This document shows positions 9,351-18,340 of a stretch of 64,000 nucleotides of DNA, in pieces. The position numbers and the translations under genes are program-made. The notes below the pieces were generated by a model. The model was not told the DNA's origin and made no database searches. It worked only from the letters and a program-made list of their open reading frames with translations. Source of the stretch: Ruminococcus flavefaciens ND2009. Lineage in GTDB: Bacteria > Bacillota > Clostridia > Oscillospirales > Ruminococcaceae. The first letter of the stretch is position 1. Each line of letters begins with the position of its first letter. Location of the stretch: positions 573,754 to 637,753 of the forward strand of contig NZ_KK211346.1 in assembly GCF_000621785.1 (NCBI RefSeq), in the 5' to 3' direction.

Positions 9351-9379
9351 TTGACAAAAGCTGTAAAAAATGTTATAGT
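9351..9379 (+). promoter_or_regulatory. promoter of the ACT protein-hom operon
   Basis: TTGACA, 17 bp, TATAGT. The leader of about 60 nt has one short hairpin (GTTCA/TGGAC, 9398-9414) followed by T residues, too weak to call an attenuator. Confidence 0.8.
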
Positions 9380-9447
9380 AATTAAGTAGAATACAATTGT
9401 TCATCAGTGGTGGACGATTTTTTCAAAAAACTAAAAGGTGATCTACT

Positions 9448-9891
9448 ATGGATACCAAATCACAGCTTATTGTTGCCGATGCAAAAATACTCCCCGAGGT
9501 TTTTACAAAGGTCCTCGAGGTCAAAAAGCTCATGGCTCAGAAGGGCGAGAAAAGCTTCGCCTCAGCCTGCAAGCGTATCGGCATTTCAAGAAGTGCTTAC
9601 TACAAATACAAGGACAGCGTTTTTTCCTATGAGGAGCTCTTTAACAGAAAGATAGTCAATATCTATCTCCTTCTCAGCGACAGTCCCGGTATTCTGTCAA
9701 GTGCTCTTGTTTTTCTTCATGACCTGAATGCTAATATTTTGACTGTTAATCAGAGTATCCCCGTGGACGGCGCGGCTGCTGTCAATATTTCACTCAGGCT
9801 TACCGGCGAGTACAACGAAGAACTTGCCGCACTAAATTCAATTACTGAACTGGACGGCGTATTAGAGGTCAAGATCCTCTCAGCCGAATAG
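9448..9891 (+). CDS. ACT domain protein (UPF0735/PheB type)
   Basis: 147 residues. An N-terminal helical part contains a helix-turn-helix-like stretch (ACKRIGISRSAYYKYK, about residues 46-61). The C-terminal ACT domain (about 70-147) starts NIYLLLSDSPGILSSALVFL, the usual ligand-binding segment. Members of this family sit beside homoserine dehydrogenase, as here (20 bp gap), and probably sense an amino acid. Whether it binds DNA or the neighbouring enzyme is not known. Ribosome-binding site AAGGTGATC. Confidence 0.85.
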   Translation: MDTKSQLIVADAKILPEVFTKVLEVKKLMAQKGEKSFASACKRIGISRSAYYKYKDSVFSYEELFNRKIVNIYLLLSDSPGILSSALVFLHDLNANILTVNQSIPVDGAAAVNISLRLTGEYNEELAALNSITELDGVLEVKILSAE

Positions 9892-9911
9892 TTTACGGAG
9901 GTTTTCTTTTT

Positions 9912-11105
9912 ATGTCAGTTAAATTTGCAGTTTTAGGACACGGTGTTGTTGGCTCTGGCGTTGTCGAGCTTTTCTATAAGAATAAGAAAAGCATCGAAAA
10001 GCGTGCGGGTGTGGAAATGGATATAAAGTATATCCTGGATCTCAGAGATTTCCCTGACTCCCCTTATGCCGATAAGTTCACAAAGAATTTTGACGATATA
10101 CTCAATGACGACGAAGTAATATCTGTTGCAGAGTGCATGGGAGGTGTCGAGCCTGCTTTCACCTTCGTTAAAGCCTGCTTGGAAAAAGGTAAGAGCGTTT
10201 CCACTTCAAACAAGGAGCTGGTTGCTGAAAAAGGCGATATTCTTCTGAAAACCGCAAAGGAGCACAACTGCAACTTCTTCTTTGAAGCCAGCGTAGGCGG
10301 TGCTATACCGATAATCAGACCCCTTCACCGCTGTCTCGCCGCTAATGACATTACCAAGGTTGCGGGCATACTCAACGGTACAACAAACTTTATCCTCACA
10401 AAGATGTATAACGACAATATGCCCTTTGATGAAGCCCTGAAGCTTGCTCAGGAGCTTGGATACGCTGAAAAGGATCCAACAGCTGATATTGAAGGTCATG
10501 ATGCCTGCCGCAAGATATGCATCATATCTTCTCTTGTTTTCGGTAAACACGTTTATCCTAAGAGCGTCTACACAAAGGGGATCAAGGACATTCAGCTCTG
10601 TGACGTTGAAGCTTCTGATGTTCTTGGCTATGCTATAAAGCTTGTAGCTTCCGTTACTAAGCTTGAAAACGGCAAAATTCTCCCCTGTGTAATGCCTACT
10701 CTGGTTTCCTATGATAATATAATGTCCGGCGTAAATGATGTTTTCAATGCAGTTCTCGTTTACGGTGACGGTATTGATCAGACAATGTTCTACGGCAGAG
10801 GCGCAGGAAAGCTTCCTACTGCAAGTGCAGTACTGGGAGATGTTATTGAAGCTGTAAAGCATAAGGTAACAGTATTATCTCAGTCATGGGAGTCTTCATC
10901 TGATGACTCATTTGTTTCAAAGATAAGCGAATTCAAGTCACGCTGGTACTTCAGAGTTCCTTCGGGTTCAGCGATCAATGGTGTTGAAGTTTATAACAGC
11001 GACTACGGAATGTCATTTATAACCTCTGAGGAGCTTACTTTTACTCAGGCAGAAGCTAAGGCTAAGGAGTTCGGAGCACTTGCTTGTCTCCCTGTTCTTG
11101 AATGA
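9912..11105 (+). CDS. hom: homoserine dehydrogenase
   Basis: Reduces aspartate semialdehyde to homoserine, the branch point to threonine and methionine. 397 residues. NAD(P)-binding start VLGHGVVGSGVVELF, then SNKELV, the catalytic-domain stretch GILNGTTNFILTKM, and ELGYAEKDPTADIEGHDACRK with the usual Glu/Asp/Lys residues. The C-terminal ~60 residues sit where other Gram-positive Hom proteins have an ACT domain, but they are short and lack the usual LxxxVxDxPG motif. A complete ACT domain is encoded by the gene immediately upstream. Confidence 0.95.
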   Translation: MSVKFAVLGHGVVGSGVVELFYKNKKSIEKRAGVEMDIKYILDLRDFPDSPYADKFTKNFDDILNDDEVISVAECMGGVEPAFTFVKACLEKGKSVSTSNKELVAEKGDILLKTAKEHNCNFFFEASVGGAIPIIRPLHRCLAANDITKVAGILNGTTNFILTKMYNDNMPFDEALKLAQELGYAEKDPTADIEGHDACRKICIISSLVFGKHVYPKSVYTKGIKDIQLCDVEASDVLGYAIKLVASVTKLENGKILPCVMPTLVSYDNIMSGVNDVFNAVLVYGDGIDQTMFYGRGAGKLPTASAVLGDVIEAVKHKVTVLSQSWESSSDDSFVSKISEFKSRWYFRVPSGSAINGVEVYNSDYGMSFITSEELTFTQAEAKAKEFGALACLPVLE

Positions 11106-11120
11106 TCAGTAATAATACAG

Positions 11121-11152
11121 GATACTTCCGATTTTTCGGAAGTATCTTTTTT
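11121..11152 (+). terminator. intrinsic terminator of hom
   Basis: GATACTTCCGA / TCGGAAGTATC stem with a T-rich loop, then TTTTTT. Confidence 0.9.
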
Positions 11153-11175
11153 ATATCAGATTTAAGGAGGCAATT

Positions 11176-11480
11176 ATGGCTTCAAGCAAGGAATATCTCA
11201 GCTTTATACTGGAACAGCTTTCAGAACTTGACGGGATTACTTACAGAGCAATGATGGGCGAATATATTATTACCAAAGCAAGATAATCGGAGGCATTTAT
11301 GACGACAGATTTCTTGTAAAAGACGTCAGCTCAGCCAGGGAACTGATGACCGATGCGCCACTTGAGCTTCCATATGATGGTGCAAAAGCAATGCTTCTTG
11401 TAACGGAAGTTGATGATAAAGATCTCCTGAATAAACTTATCAATTCGATCTATGAAGAACTTCCTTCAAAAAAGAAATAA
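11176..11480 (+). pseudogene. TfoX N-terminal-domain-like protein, frameshifted
   Basis: After the strong ribosome-binding site AAGGAGG, an ATG opens 36 codons (MASSKEYLSFILEQ, then ITYRAMMGEYII) that stop at 11284. From about 11267 the next frame continues without a stop to 11478: YQSKIIGGIYDDRFLVKDV, then LPYDGAKAMLLV and a C-terminal PSKKK. The two pieces together match the small (~100 residue) TfoX-N-like proteins common in Firmicutes, in which a GEYxxYY segment is expected at the junction. A loss of 4 bases (or 1) within the ATTATTAC run would explain the break. It may be a real mutation, a phase-variable site or a sequence error. A terminator follows directly. Confidence 0.8.
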
Positions 11481-11487
11481 AGCAAAC

Positions 11488-11520
11488 AGCCCGTGAGACC
11501 ACTCTCACGGGCTTGGTTTT
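11488..11520. terminator. terminator between convergent tfoX-like gene and asnB
   Basis: AGCCCGTGAGA / TCTCACGGGCT, an 11-bp perfect stem. The T-rich sequence on the plus side makes it a good terminator for the TfoX-like gene; it can also serve asnB from the other side. Confidence 0.8.
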
Positions 11521-13057
11521 ATCTCTTTACGAAGTATTCTTCATACCATACAAGGAAGGTGTAAATAGTCCATACCTTGCGCCAGTTATCAGAATTTCCG
11601 CCGATATAGTCATTGAATATAGCATTTATCTCGTCAATATCAAAGAACTCTGCTGCCATATCACTGCTGAATTTAGCGCGCACATCTGCATTATAACGCT
11701 CATCTGCAAGCCATATCCTGATAGGAACTATGAAGCCGAGCTTCTTTCTGAAAGCTATCTCCTCAGGAAGCACCTTTGCAGCGGCAGTTCTGAATGCGAC
11801 CTTGTTTGTCTCCTCATTTACCTTGTACTTTGAAGGCATACGGGAAGCTATGTCAAAGATCCTTCTGTCAGTAAGCGGCATACGGATCTCAAGTCCGCAG
11901 GCTGTACTCATCTTGTCTACATTGAGGTAAATATCGCCCTCAAGCCAGATCTGTATATCAACATCTGACATTTTTGTAAGGGGATCAAGTCCCTCAGTCT
12001 CATCATAGATGTACTTTACAAGATTTATAGGAAGCACCTCTGGATCATAATGCTTGAGTATACGCTGCTTTTCTTCTTCCTTCATGATATTGGTATTGCC
12101 AACATAGAAAGTCTTGAGATTTTCGCCATAACGCTCAGCATTTCTGTACATATTGTATCCGCCGAAGAACTCGTCTGCGCCCTCGCCTGAATAGCAGAGT
12201 TTGGTATGTTCAGCAGTTGCCTTACAGCCAAGAGTAAACACGATAGCAGAGGCATCTCCGAGAGGCTGCTCCATATTGTACATAACAAAAGGAACAACAT
12301 CGAAAAAGTCCTTAGGCTGGATATTGGCAACGCTGTGCTCTACATTAAGCAGCTCAGCTGTCTTTGCAGCTACTCTCGATTCATCAAATCGCTCCTCGTC
12401 ATAACCGCAGGAATCAGCTCTTTTAGCATCGGACATTGCGAGTACATAAGAGGAATCGACGCCGCCTGAAAGGAAAGATTCGGCTATTTCGTCCTGATCC
12501 TTCACCTCAGGGAATATGCTCTTGAGAGTCTCATGTATCTCATCAGCCCAATCATCGAGAGACTTACTGTCATCTGGCTTAAACTCCGGAGTCCAGTAGC
12601 GTCCGAGGGTAAGCTTTCCGTTCTCAAATTCCAGCCAGTGTCCGGGCATGAGCTTCTTTACACCCTTGAAGAATGTGTCCTCTCCTGCTACATATGTAAG
12701 AGTCATGTAGATCTGGAGCATATCAACATTCAGCTCCTTCACGAAGCCTTCCTGCTTCATTATATCCCTGATATAAGTACCGCTGAGCAGTCTGTTATCA
12801 GCAGTGATATAGTAATAGAAGGGCTTAGTGCCAAACTGATCTCTCAGACAGAAATACTTGTCATTTTCTGTATCGTAAAGCGCAAATGCAAACATTCCGT
12901 AAAAATGATCAGCCATTTCCCTGCCCCATTTTTCATAAGCCTTTACAATAATTGCCTTTTCACGTTCTTCTCTTGAAAGTGTTCCGTCAATGCCAAGCTC
13001 CTCGCAAAGCCCTCTCCAGTTACGGATATGTCCTCTGTAATCGCATATTTTTATCAA
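11519..13057 (-). CDS. asparagine synthase-like protein lacking the glutaminase cysteine
   Basis: Would form asparagine from aspartate, ATP and an ammonia source. 512 residues. The synthetase part is intact: PP-loop SFLSGGVDSS (about residue 195) and YSGEGADEFFGGY. The class II glutaminase part is short: only its second half is present (from YGMFAFALYD on), and the protein starts MIKICDYRGH instead of Met-Cys-Gly. About 70 N-terminal residues, including the catalytic Cys, are absent. The start is a TTG with ribosome-binding site GAGGTGAG; no upstream in-frame extension with that domain is seen. It may use free ammonia or act on another substrate. It follows gpsA by 25 bp and is probably last in that operon. 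Confidence 0.8.
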   Translation of the reverse strand: MIKICDYRGHIRNWRGLCEELGIDGTLSREEREKAIIVKAYEKWGREMADHFYGMFAFALYDTENDKYFCLRDQFGTKPFYYYITADNRLLSGTYIRDIMKQEGFVKELNVDMLQIYMTLTYVAGEDTFFKGVKKLMPGHWLEFENGKLTLGRYWTPEFKPDDSKSLDDWADEIHETLKSIFPEVKDQDEIAESFLSGGVDSSYVLAMSDAKRADSCGYDEERFDESRVAAKTAELLNVEHSVANIQPKDFFDVVPFVMYNMEQPLGDASAIVFTLGCKATAEHTKLCYSGEGADEFFGGYNMYRNAERYGENLKTFYVGNTNIMKEEEKQRILKHYDPEVLPINLVKYIYDETEGLDPLTKMSDVDIQIWLEGDIYLNVDKMSTACGLEIRMPLTDRRIFDIASRMPSKYKVNEETNKVAFRTAAAKVLPEEIAFRKKLGFIVPIRIWLADERYNADVRAKFSSDMAAEFFDIDEINAIFNDYIGGNSDNWRKVWTIYTFLVWYEEYFVKR

Positions 13058-13082
13058 TTGAACTCACCTCATAAAGTATTGC

Positions 13083-14072
13083 TTATATTTCTTCATAGTT
13101 CTGCGGACGGTTCATCAGTGCACCAAGGGCATGTCTTACGTCTCCGCCGTTGAAAAGCACCTCATTGAGCTGCTCGGTTATAGGCATTTCAACGCCAAGG
13201 CGCTTGGCAAGGTCATATGCCGCCTTACAGCAGAAATAACCTTCTACTGTGCCAACACGTTCAACAGCCTCCTCTGGAGAAACACCCTGACCGATAAGTA
13301 TGCCTGCACGTCTGTTACGGCTGTGCATACTTGTACAGGTAACGATAAGATCTCCGATACCTGTCAGACCGCTGAATGTTGCGATATTAGCTCCGCAGGC
13401 TTTTCCGAGACGAGCGATCTCATGTATGCCTCTTGTCATAAGAGCTGCCTTTGTATTATCACCGTACCCAAGACCGTCACAGACACCCACACACAGAGCA
13501 ATGATATTTTTCAGAGCTCCGCCGATCTCACAGCCCTTGACATCATCATTAAGATAGATCCTTAGATAGCTGTTGCCGAATTCTCTCTGGACAAGCTCGG
13601 CTGCATCATGATTTTCGGAAGCCGCAACTATTGTAGTAGGAACACATCTTGCGAGCTCCTCTGCATGAGAGGGACCTGAAAGAACTACAAGCTTCTCGGT
13701 ATGTATCTCTTCCTTGATGACCTCGCTGAGAGTTTTGAGACTTCCCTCCTCAAGACCTTTACCTGTGTTGACGATAACCATATTATCATCTACATATGGT
13801 GCAGCAGACTTTGCTACATCTCTTACAAATGACGAGGGAATACCAAATATAAGGACATCACAGCCCTTGATACATGAAATATCGCTGGTCATTGCAATGC
13901 TTTCTGAAACAGGTACTCCGGGAAGTTTCTGAACGTGCTCCCCGTGAGAGCGGATATCGTCTATTTCAGATTGGAATTTAGACCATACAGTTACATCGTG
14001 TCCGCAGTGCTCAGCCATTATTGCAAGACTGAGTCCGAAACCGCCTGAACCAAGTATAACTATCTTTGCCAT
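13083..14072 (-). CDS. gpsA: glycerol-3-phosphate dehydrogenase [NAD(P)+]
   Basis: Reduces dihydroxyacetone phosphate to sn-glycerol 3-phosphate for phospholipid synthesis. 329 residues, full length. The N-terminal Rossmann motif is ILGSGGFGLSLA; other conserved sequences are VVLSGPSHAEE, the catalytic-Lys region GGALKNIIAL, and MTRGIHEIARLG. It lies directly after plsY, which uses its product, with a gap of 27 bp. Confidence 0.97.
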   Translation of the reverse strand: MAKIVILGSGGFGLSLAIMAEHCGHDVTVWSKFQSEIDDIRSHGEHVQKLPGVPVSESIAMTSDISCIKGCDVLIFGIPSSFVRDVAKSAAPYVDDNMVIVNTGKGLEEGSLKTLSEVIKEEIHTEKLVVLSGPSHAEELARCVPTTIVAASENHDAAELVQREFGNSYLRIYLNDDVKGCEIGGALKNIIALCVGVCDGLGYGDNTKAALMTRGIHEIARLGKACGANIATFSGLTGIGDLIVTCTSMHSRNRRAGILIGQGVSPEEAVERVGTVEGYFCCKAAYDLAKRLGVEMPITEQLNEVLFNGGDVRHALGALMNRPQNYEEI

Positions 14073-14099
14073 AATATTTTACTCCTTCCGCATTGAGCC

Positions 14100-14774
14100 T
14101 CATTTTATATTTATGGTATTGAACGTAAATTTATTCTCATTTCCATCCATAAGTCTCTCTATATTTGAGCGGTGCATCCAAATGACCATAGCCGCCATTG
14201 GCAGTGACAGAATCATATACAGGAAGCTTCTTCCGAACGAGTATCCGTCAATAAGCCATGACATAAGCAGAGTTGCCAGCGGGCAATATGCTGTAGAGAT
14301 GATAGAAGCAAGCGAAACATACTTTGATAGCGCAAGTATTACCACAAAAATCGCGAGAAGTGCAAGGAATACCTTATAGTCCACAGCAAGGAAAGAAGCT
14401 GCTCCGACAAGAACTCCCTTTCCGCCCTTAAAGCTGTAGTATATCGGGAAAACATGACCGAGAATAGCAAAAAAACCGGCTATATATCCGATATAGTGTG
14501 TATCATTCCCCGGCATCATACCTGCGTGGAGCAGATGACAGAACCCTCTTGCAAGAGCAACTGCAACAATGCCTTTAAGAAGATCTCCCAGAAGTGTAAA
14601 GAGCGCACAGCTCTTTCCTGCGCATCTGAGGGTATTTGTCAGACCTGCGTTCTTGCTTCCCATGTCACGTATATCGCGGCCCGTCATCATTCTTACAACA
14701 ATGATGGAGAAATTAAGGCTGCCAAGAAAATAACCGAGACCTGCGGCAGCAATGATAGAAAGAAATAGTTTCAT
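14100..14774 (-). CDS. plsY: acyl-phosphate:glycerol-3-phosphate acyltransferase
   Basis: Integral membrane enzyme making 1-acylglycerol 3-phosphate from acyl phosphate. 224 residues with five or more membrane helices. Conserved PlsY motifs are GSLNFSIIV, DIRDMGSKNAGLTNTLR and FKGGKGVLV. Its ATG overlaps the der stop codon (TAATG), so translation is coupled. The order der-plsY-gpsA is common in Firmicutes. Confidence 0.95.
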   Translation of the reverse strand: MKLFLSIIAAAGLGYFLGSLNFSIIVVRMMTGRDIRDMGSKNAGLTNTLRCAGKSCALFTLLGDLLKGIVAVALARGFCHLLHAGMMPGNDTHYIGYIAGFFAILGHVFPIYYSFKGGKGVLVGAASFLAVDYKVFLALLAIFVVILALSKYVSLASIISTAYCPLATLLMSWLIDGYSFGRSFLYMILSLPMAAMVIWMHRSNIERLMDGNENKFTFNTINIK

Positions 14775-16102
14775 TATTTATCATTTCCTCCCCTCTCACG
14801 GACTATGAAACGGACAGGCGTTCCTTCAAGCCCGAATGTTGAACGTATCTGATTTTCAATGTATCTCCTGTATGAGAAATGGAAAAGGTCCGCTCTGTTT
14901 ACGAATGTTACGAATGTAGGCGGCTTTGTTGAGGGCTGAGTCATGTAGTATATCTTCAGCCTTCTGCCCTTGTCCGAAGGCGGTTGTACTCTTGTAGTCG
15001 CATATGCAAGAACATCGTTCAGCATTCCCGTTGAGATACGCATACTATTCTGCTCATAGGTATACTTGATAAGCTCATAGAGCTTGTTTATACGCTGACC
15101 GGTTTTAGCGGATATAAAGACAAACGGAACATAGGACATGAAGCTGAAATCGTTCTCAAGCTTTGTCCTGTACTCCTGCATGGTTTTGTCGTCCTTTTCG
15201 ATCAGATCCCATTTATTTACAGCAACTACACAGGCTTTTCCCTGTTCATGAGCGTAGCCGGCAACCTTTGAATCCTGCTCTGTAAAGCCTTCGGCAGCGT
15301 CCAGCATAATAACACAGACATCTGCACGATCTACAGCCATATAGGCTCTGAGAACACTATAATGCTCGACTTTTTCGGTCACCTTTGATTTTTTACGTAT
15401 ACCTGCTGTATCGATAAATACGAATTTTCCATATTCATTTTCAATAACAGTATCCGTTGAGTCACGGGTAGTTCCTGCAATATCGGAAACTATAACCCTC
15501 TCCTCCCCGGCTATCTTGTTGATGAGAGAAGACTTTCCTGCATTAGGCTTTCCGATGACAGCAACCTTGATGTGGTCCTCGTCATATTCAGCTTCCTCGC
15601 TGTCAGGAAGACTTTCATACACCTTGTCCAGCATATCGCCTGTTCCGTGTCCATGTACCGAAGATATAGGATAAGGGTCTCCGAGACCGAGATTATAGAA
15701 TTCATAGAGCTCCATAGGAGGATCTCCAAGGTTATCGACCTTGTTTACAGCAAGAACAATGGGTTTGCCGCTCTTTAGAAGCATCTGTGCGACCGCATAG
15801 TCATCGGCAGTTACACCGCATCTTATATCTGTAACAAAGACAATAACATCTGCTTTCTCTATAGCCAGCTCAGACTGTCTTCTCATCTGAGCAAGAATGA
15901 CATCATTGCTGTCAGGCTCAATACCGCCTGTATCAACAACCATGAATTCCTTACCGCGCCACTCGCATTTTGAATAGATACGGTCTCTGGTAACACCGGG
16001 AGTATCCTCGACAATGGACAGGCGCTGTCCAATAAGCTTGTTGAAAAGGGTGGACTTTCCTACATTAGGACGTCCGACTACTGCAACTATCGGTAAAGGC
16101 AT
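14774..16102 (-). CDS. der: ribosome biogenesis GTPase Der (EngA)
   Basis: Essential double-GTPase assembling the 50S subunit. 442 residues: G domain 1 (GRPNVGKST at the N-terminus, DTGG, NKVD), G domain 2 (GKPNAGKSS about residue 185, DTAG, NKWD) and a C-terminal KH-like domain. The frame opens nine codons earlier, but AAAGGGG lies within that stretch, placing the start at MPLPIVAV. It follows the DUF512 gene by about 97 bp; that gap has a small GAAGC/GCTTC hairpin without a U-tract. Confidence 0.97.
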   Translation of the reverse strand: MPLPIVAVVGRPNVGKSTLFNKLIGQRLSIVEDTPGVTRDRIYSKCEWRGKEFMVVDTGGIEPDSNDVILAQMRRQSELAIEKADVIVFVTDIRCGVTADDYAVAQMLLKSGKPIVLAVNKVDNLGDPPMELYEFYNLGLGDPYPISSVHGHGTGDMLDKVYESLPDSEEAEYDEDHIKVAVIGKPNAGKSSLINKIAGEERVIVSDIAGTTRDSTDTVIENEYGKFVFIDTAGIRKKSKVTEKVEHYSVLRAYMAVDRADVCVIMLDAAEGFTEQDSKVAGYAHEQGKACVVAVNKWDLIEKDDKTMQEYRTKLENDFSFMSYVPFVFISAKTGQRINKLYELIKYTYEQNSMRISTGMLNDVLAYATTRVQPPSDKGRRLKIYYMTQPSTKPPTFVTFVNRADLFHFSYRRYIENQIRSTFGLEGTPVRFIVRERGGNDK

Positions 16103-16199
16103 TTCAATTCCCCTTTCTGCATTTTTCATTTAAACCAATTATTTGAAGAAGCTATGCGCTTCGTATATTCATATATTATTCGTGATATGCCGAATGACT

Positions 16200-17501
16200 T
16201 CAATAGGTTATCCCCATTATTGCGTCAAGCAATTCATATCCGTCGCTGTTAGTGGATGTCAGCTTCACATTGAGTTCCTTCTCCACATCAGGAACTGTAA
16301 GGTCATCAAGAAATACATCAGAATCGCGCCGAAGCATAGCCGAAGAGATCAAAAGCTCGTCCCCGAGGTCCTTGCCTCTGAGCTGGGCAATAAGATCCTG
16401 AGCGGTTATCAGACCTGTAACAGTGATAGTTTCCCCAAAGAAGTCGTTCCTGATACGGTAGACATCGCATCTGAGCTCAGGAAATTTCTCCTCTGCCTTC
16501 TTAGCAAGGCTGCTTATGGTTGTAAACGGAGAATATCCCGTTGCAATGGAAACGTGACGCTTTCCGCCCTCCCACTCAGCCATATCAAGAGCTTTGTCAA
16601 ACTCATCGATCAATGACCTGAGCATTCCGACGCCGTTTTCATACTGAGAAAAGTCCTCATAAGCCTCCATTGGGGGAAGCTCTCGCTCAGCTATCAGATA
16701 GAATTCGTCTGACGGAAACACAGTTCTTGTACCGAATTTTTCGAGGAACACCTGCTGGAATTCTTCGATAATATCGATAGTCTCGGCGGCAGATTCCTTA
16801 GTAAAGCCGACAAGAGGGTAAAGGCCCTTTCTGAACTTAGTAAGTCCCACCGGTACTACAGCCATACTCGTGATGTTTGGCATAAGAGTACCAAGGTCCG
16901 TAAGCGATCTCCGTAATTCGTCACCATCATTAAGTCCGGGACAGCAAACGATCTGACAATTCAGCTTTATGCCGCTTTCAGCCAGCTGCCAGATATACTT
17001 AAGCTTTTCGCCTGCAAAGCGGTTATGCATCATCTTTACTCTGAGCTCGGGATTTGTAGTATGGACAGAAACATTGATATTGAGTTTCATCTCAATGATT
17101 CTGTCAATATCCTCCTGATGAAGATTTGTTAGTGTGACGTAATTACCCTGTAAAAAAGAAAGGCGGGCATCATCGTCTTTGAAATATAGAGTTTCTCTCA
17201 TTCCCGGCGGCATCTGGTCAATAAAGCAAAAGACGCACTTATTGCTGCATGACTGCTTGCTGTCCATAAGGAAGGTCTCGAACTCAAGCCCCAGATCGTC
17301 GTATTCGTCCTTGCTGATCTCCAGATTTATTGTTTCGTTGTCGCGCAGCAGTTCAAGAGAAACCTCAGTATCGGCAGCATAATACATATAGTCAAGGACA
17401 TCTTTTATACCATGACCATTAATTTTAACGAGTATATCGTCTTTTTTTACTCCGTATTTGTCTGACGGAGAGCCATGCATAACGCTGTTGATCTTAACCA
17501 T
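16200..17501 (-). CDS. DUF512 radical SAM-like protein with PDZ domain
   Basis: 433 residues. An N-terminal PDZ-like domain (about 1-65, VMHGSPSDKYGVKKDDIL) is followed by a radical-SAM-like barrel. Three cysteines C85, C89 and C92 in CSNKCVFC are spaced as in the CX3CX2C cluster site. The C-terminal DUF512 region starts near residue 270. The family is widespread in Clostridia, usually next to der as here, and its function is unknown. The spacing suggests transcription into der. Confidence 0.85.
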   Translation of the reverse strand: MVKINSVMHGSPSDKYGVKKDDILVKINGHGIKDVLDYMYYAADTEVSLELLRDNETINLEISKDEYDDLGLEFETFLMDSKQSCSNKCVFCFIDQMPPGMRETLYFKDDDARLSFLQGNYVTLTNLHQEDIDRIIEMKLNINVSVHTTNPELRVKMMHNRFAGEKLKYIWQLAESGIKLNCQIVCCPGLNDGDELRRSLTDLGTLMPNITSMAVVPVGLTKFRKGLYPLVGFTKESAAETIDIIEEFQQVFLEKFGTRTVFPSDEFYLIAERELPPMEAYEDFSQYENGVGMLRSLIDEFDKALDMAEWEGGKRHVSIATGYSPFTTISSLAKKAEEKFPELRCDVYRIRNDFFGETITVTGLITAQDLIAQLRGKDLGDELLISSAMLRRDSDVFLDDLTVPDVEKELNVKLTSTNSDGYELLDAIMGITY

Positions 17502-17516
17502 AAAATATCTCCAAAT

Positions 17517-17557
17517 ACTTAAAAAGGAGAGAAGGATCTCTCCTCCTCTCCTTCTCT
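17517..17557 (-). terminator. terminator after rpmF
   Basis: Purine/pyrimidine-rich inverted repeat AGAGAAGGA / TCCTTCTCT followed on the minus strand by CCTTTTT. It separates yceD-rpmF from the DUF512 gene. Confidence 0.7.
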
Positions 17558-17575
17558 TTTATCGGATCAAGCCGA

Positions 17576-17761
17576 TTATTCAGCGTCGATCTTAAGGACC
17601 TCAACGCCCTTATAGAATCCGCAGTTTTTGCAAACCTTGTGCGGAGCCTTATATGCGCCGCAGTTATCACACTTGGACATTGCGGGTGCTTCAAGCTTCC
17701 AAACTGCAGAACGTCTCTTATCACGTCTTGCCTTGGAAGTTTTTCTCTTCGGTACAGCCAT
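17576..17761 (-). CDS. rpmF: 50S ribosomal protein L32
   Basis: 61 residues. Typical basic start [17 protein letters not shown] and two zinc-ligand pairs, CDNC and CKNC, so this is the zinc-binding form of L32. It follows the YceD gene, the standard arrangement for this pair. Confidence 0.97.
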   Translation of the reverse strand: MAVPKRKTSKARRDKRRSAVWKLEAPAMSKCDNCGAYKAPHKVCKNCGFYKGVEVLKIDAE

Positions 17762-17783
17762 TCTGGCACCTCCTTACAGAGCT

Positions 17784-18245
17784 TCACAGCTCATTATTAT
17801 TAAGATGATCGCACTGTTTTTCGTTAAGATCACAGCCGCATACCATACAAAGCCCCTTGCAGTCTTCCCTGCACAGCACCTTTGTAGGCAAACTGAGAAG
17901 CATATCGGTCAGTGCAATTTCATTCACTTCAATGCTCTCGCCGTCAGCGACGATATAGTCGTCGTTATCGCTGTTGCTGACGGAAGGAACAACAATATGT
18001 TCAAAGCTGAGATCATAGTTCTTTGAGAACTCCTTCAGACACCTGTCACAGGTGTGAAGCATCTCAAAAGCAGCGGAATACTCAAGATAAACGACTCCCG
18101 CACGGTTATAGAACCTTCCTTCGAGACTGACAGGGGTACTGAAAGTAAATCCTTTTACCCCCTCAAGCTCATCGGTACCGATCTCATAGCCGAATTTCTT
18201 TGATTCTCCAACGATATCAAATATCTGTTTTAAATTGATCTTCAT
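17784..18245 (-). CDS. yceD: YceD/DUF177 family protein
   Basis: 153 residues. Two cysteine pairs, CDRC in the middle and the C-terminal cluster CREDCKGLCMVCGCDL, are typical of YceD, which is linked to 23S rRNA accumulation and always sits before rpmF. The open frame extends 13 codons upstream, but GAAGGA precedes the Met at 18245, and the -10 box lies inside the extension, so the shorter form is chosen. Confidence 0.9.
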   Translation of the reverse strand: MKINLKQIFDIVGESKKFGYEIGTDELEGVKGFTFSTPVSLEGRFYNRAGVVYLEYSAAFEMLHTCDRCLKEFSKNYDLSFEHIVVPSVSNSDNDDYIVADGESIEVNEIALTDMLLSLPTKVLCREDCKGLCMVCGCDLNEKQCDHLNNNEL

Positions 18246-18275
18246 ATTATAATCCTTCAGAGCACCATAAGATAT

Positions 18276-18304
18276 ATTATACACCAGATGACAGGATATG
18301 TCAA
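18276..18304 (-). promoter_or_regulatory. promoter of yceD-rpmF
   Basis: TTGACA, 17 bp, TATAAT on the minus strand, about 30 bp before the yceD start. Confidence 0.85.
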
Positions 18305-18340
18305 TAGTTAGGTGTAAATTTTTTCGGTTTTAATACTAAA

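Noticed and set aside
9398..9422. Possible attenuator hairpin (GTTCA/TGGAC + T run) in the leader of the ACT-hom operon
   Set aside because: Only five weak base pairs; no leader peptide or T-box sequence was found.
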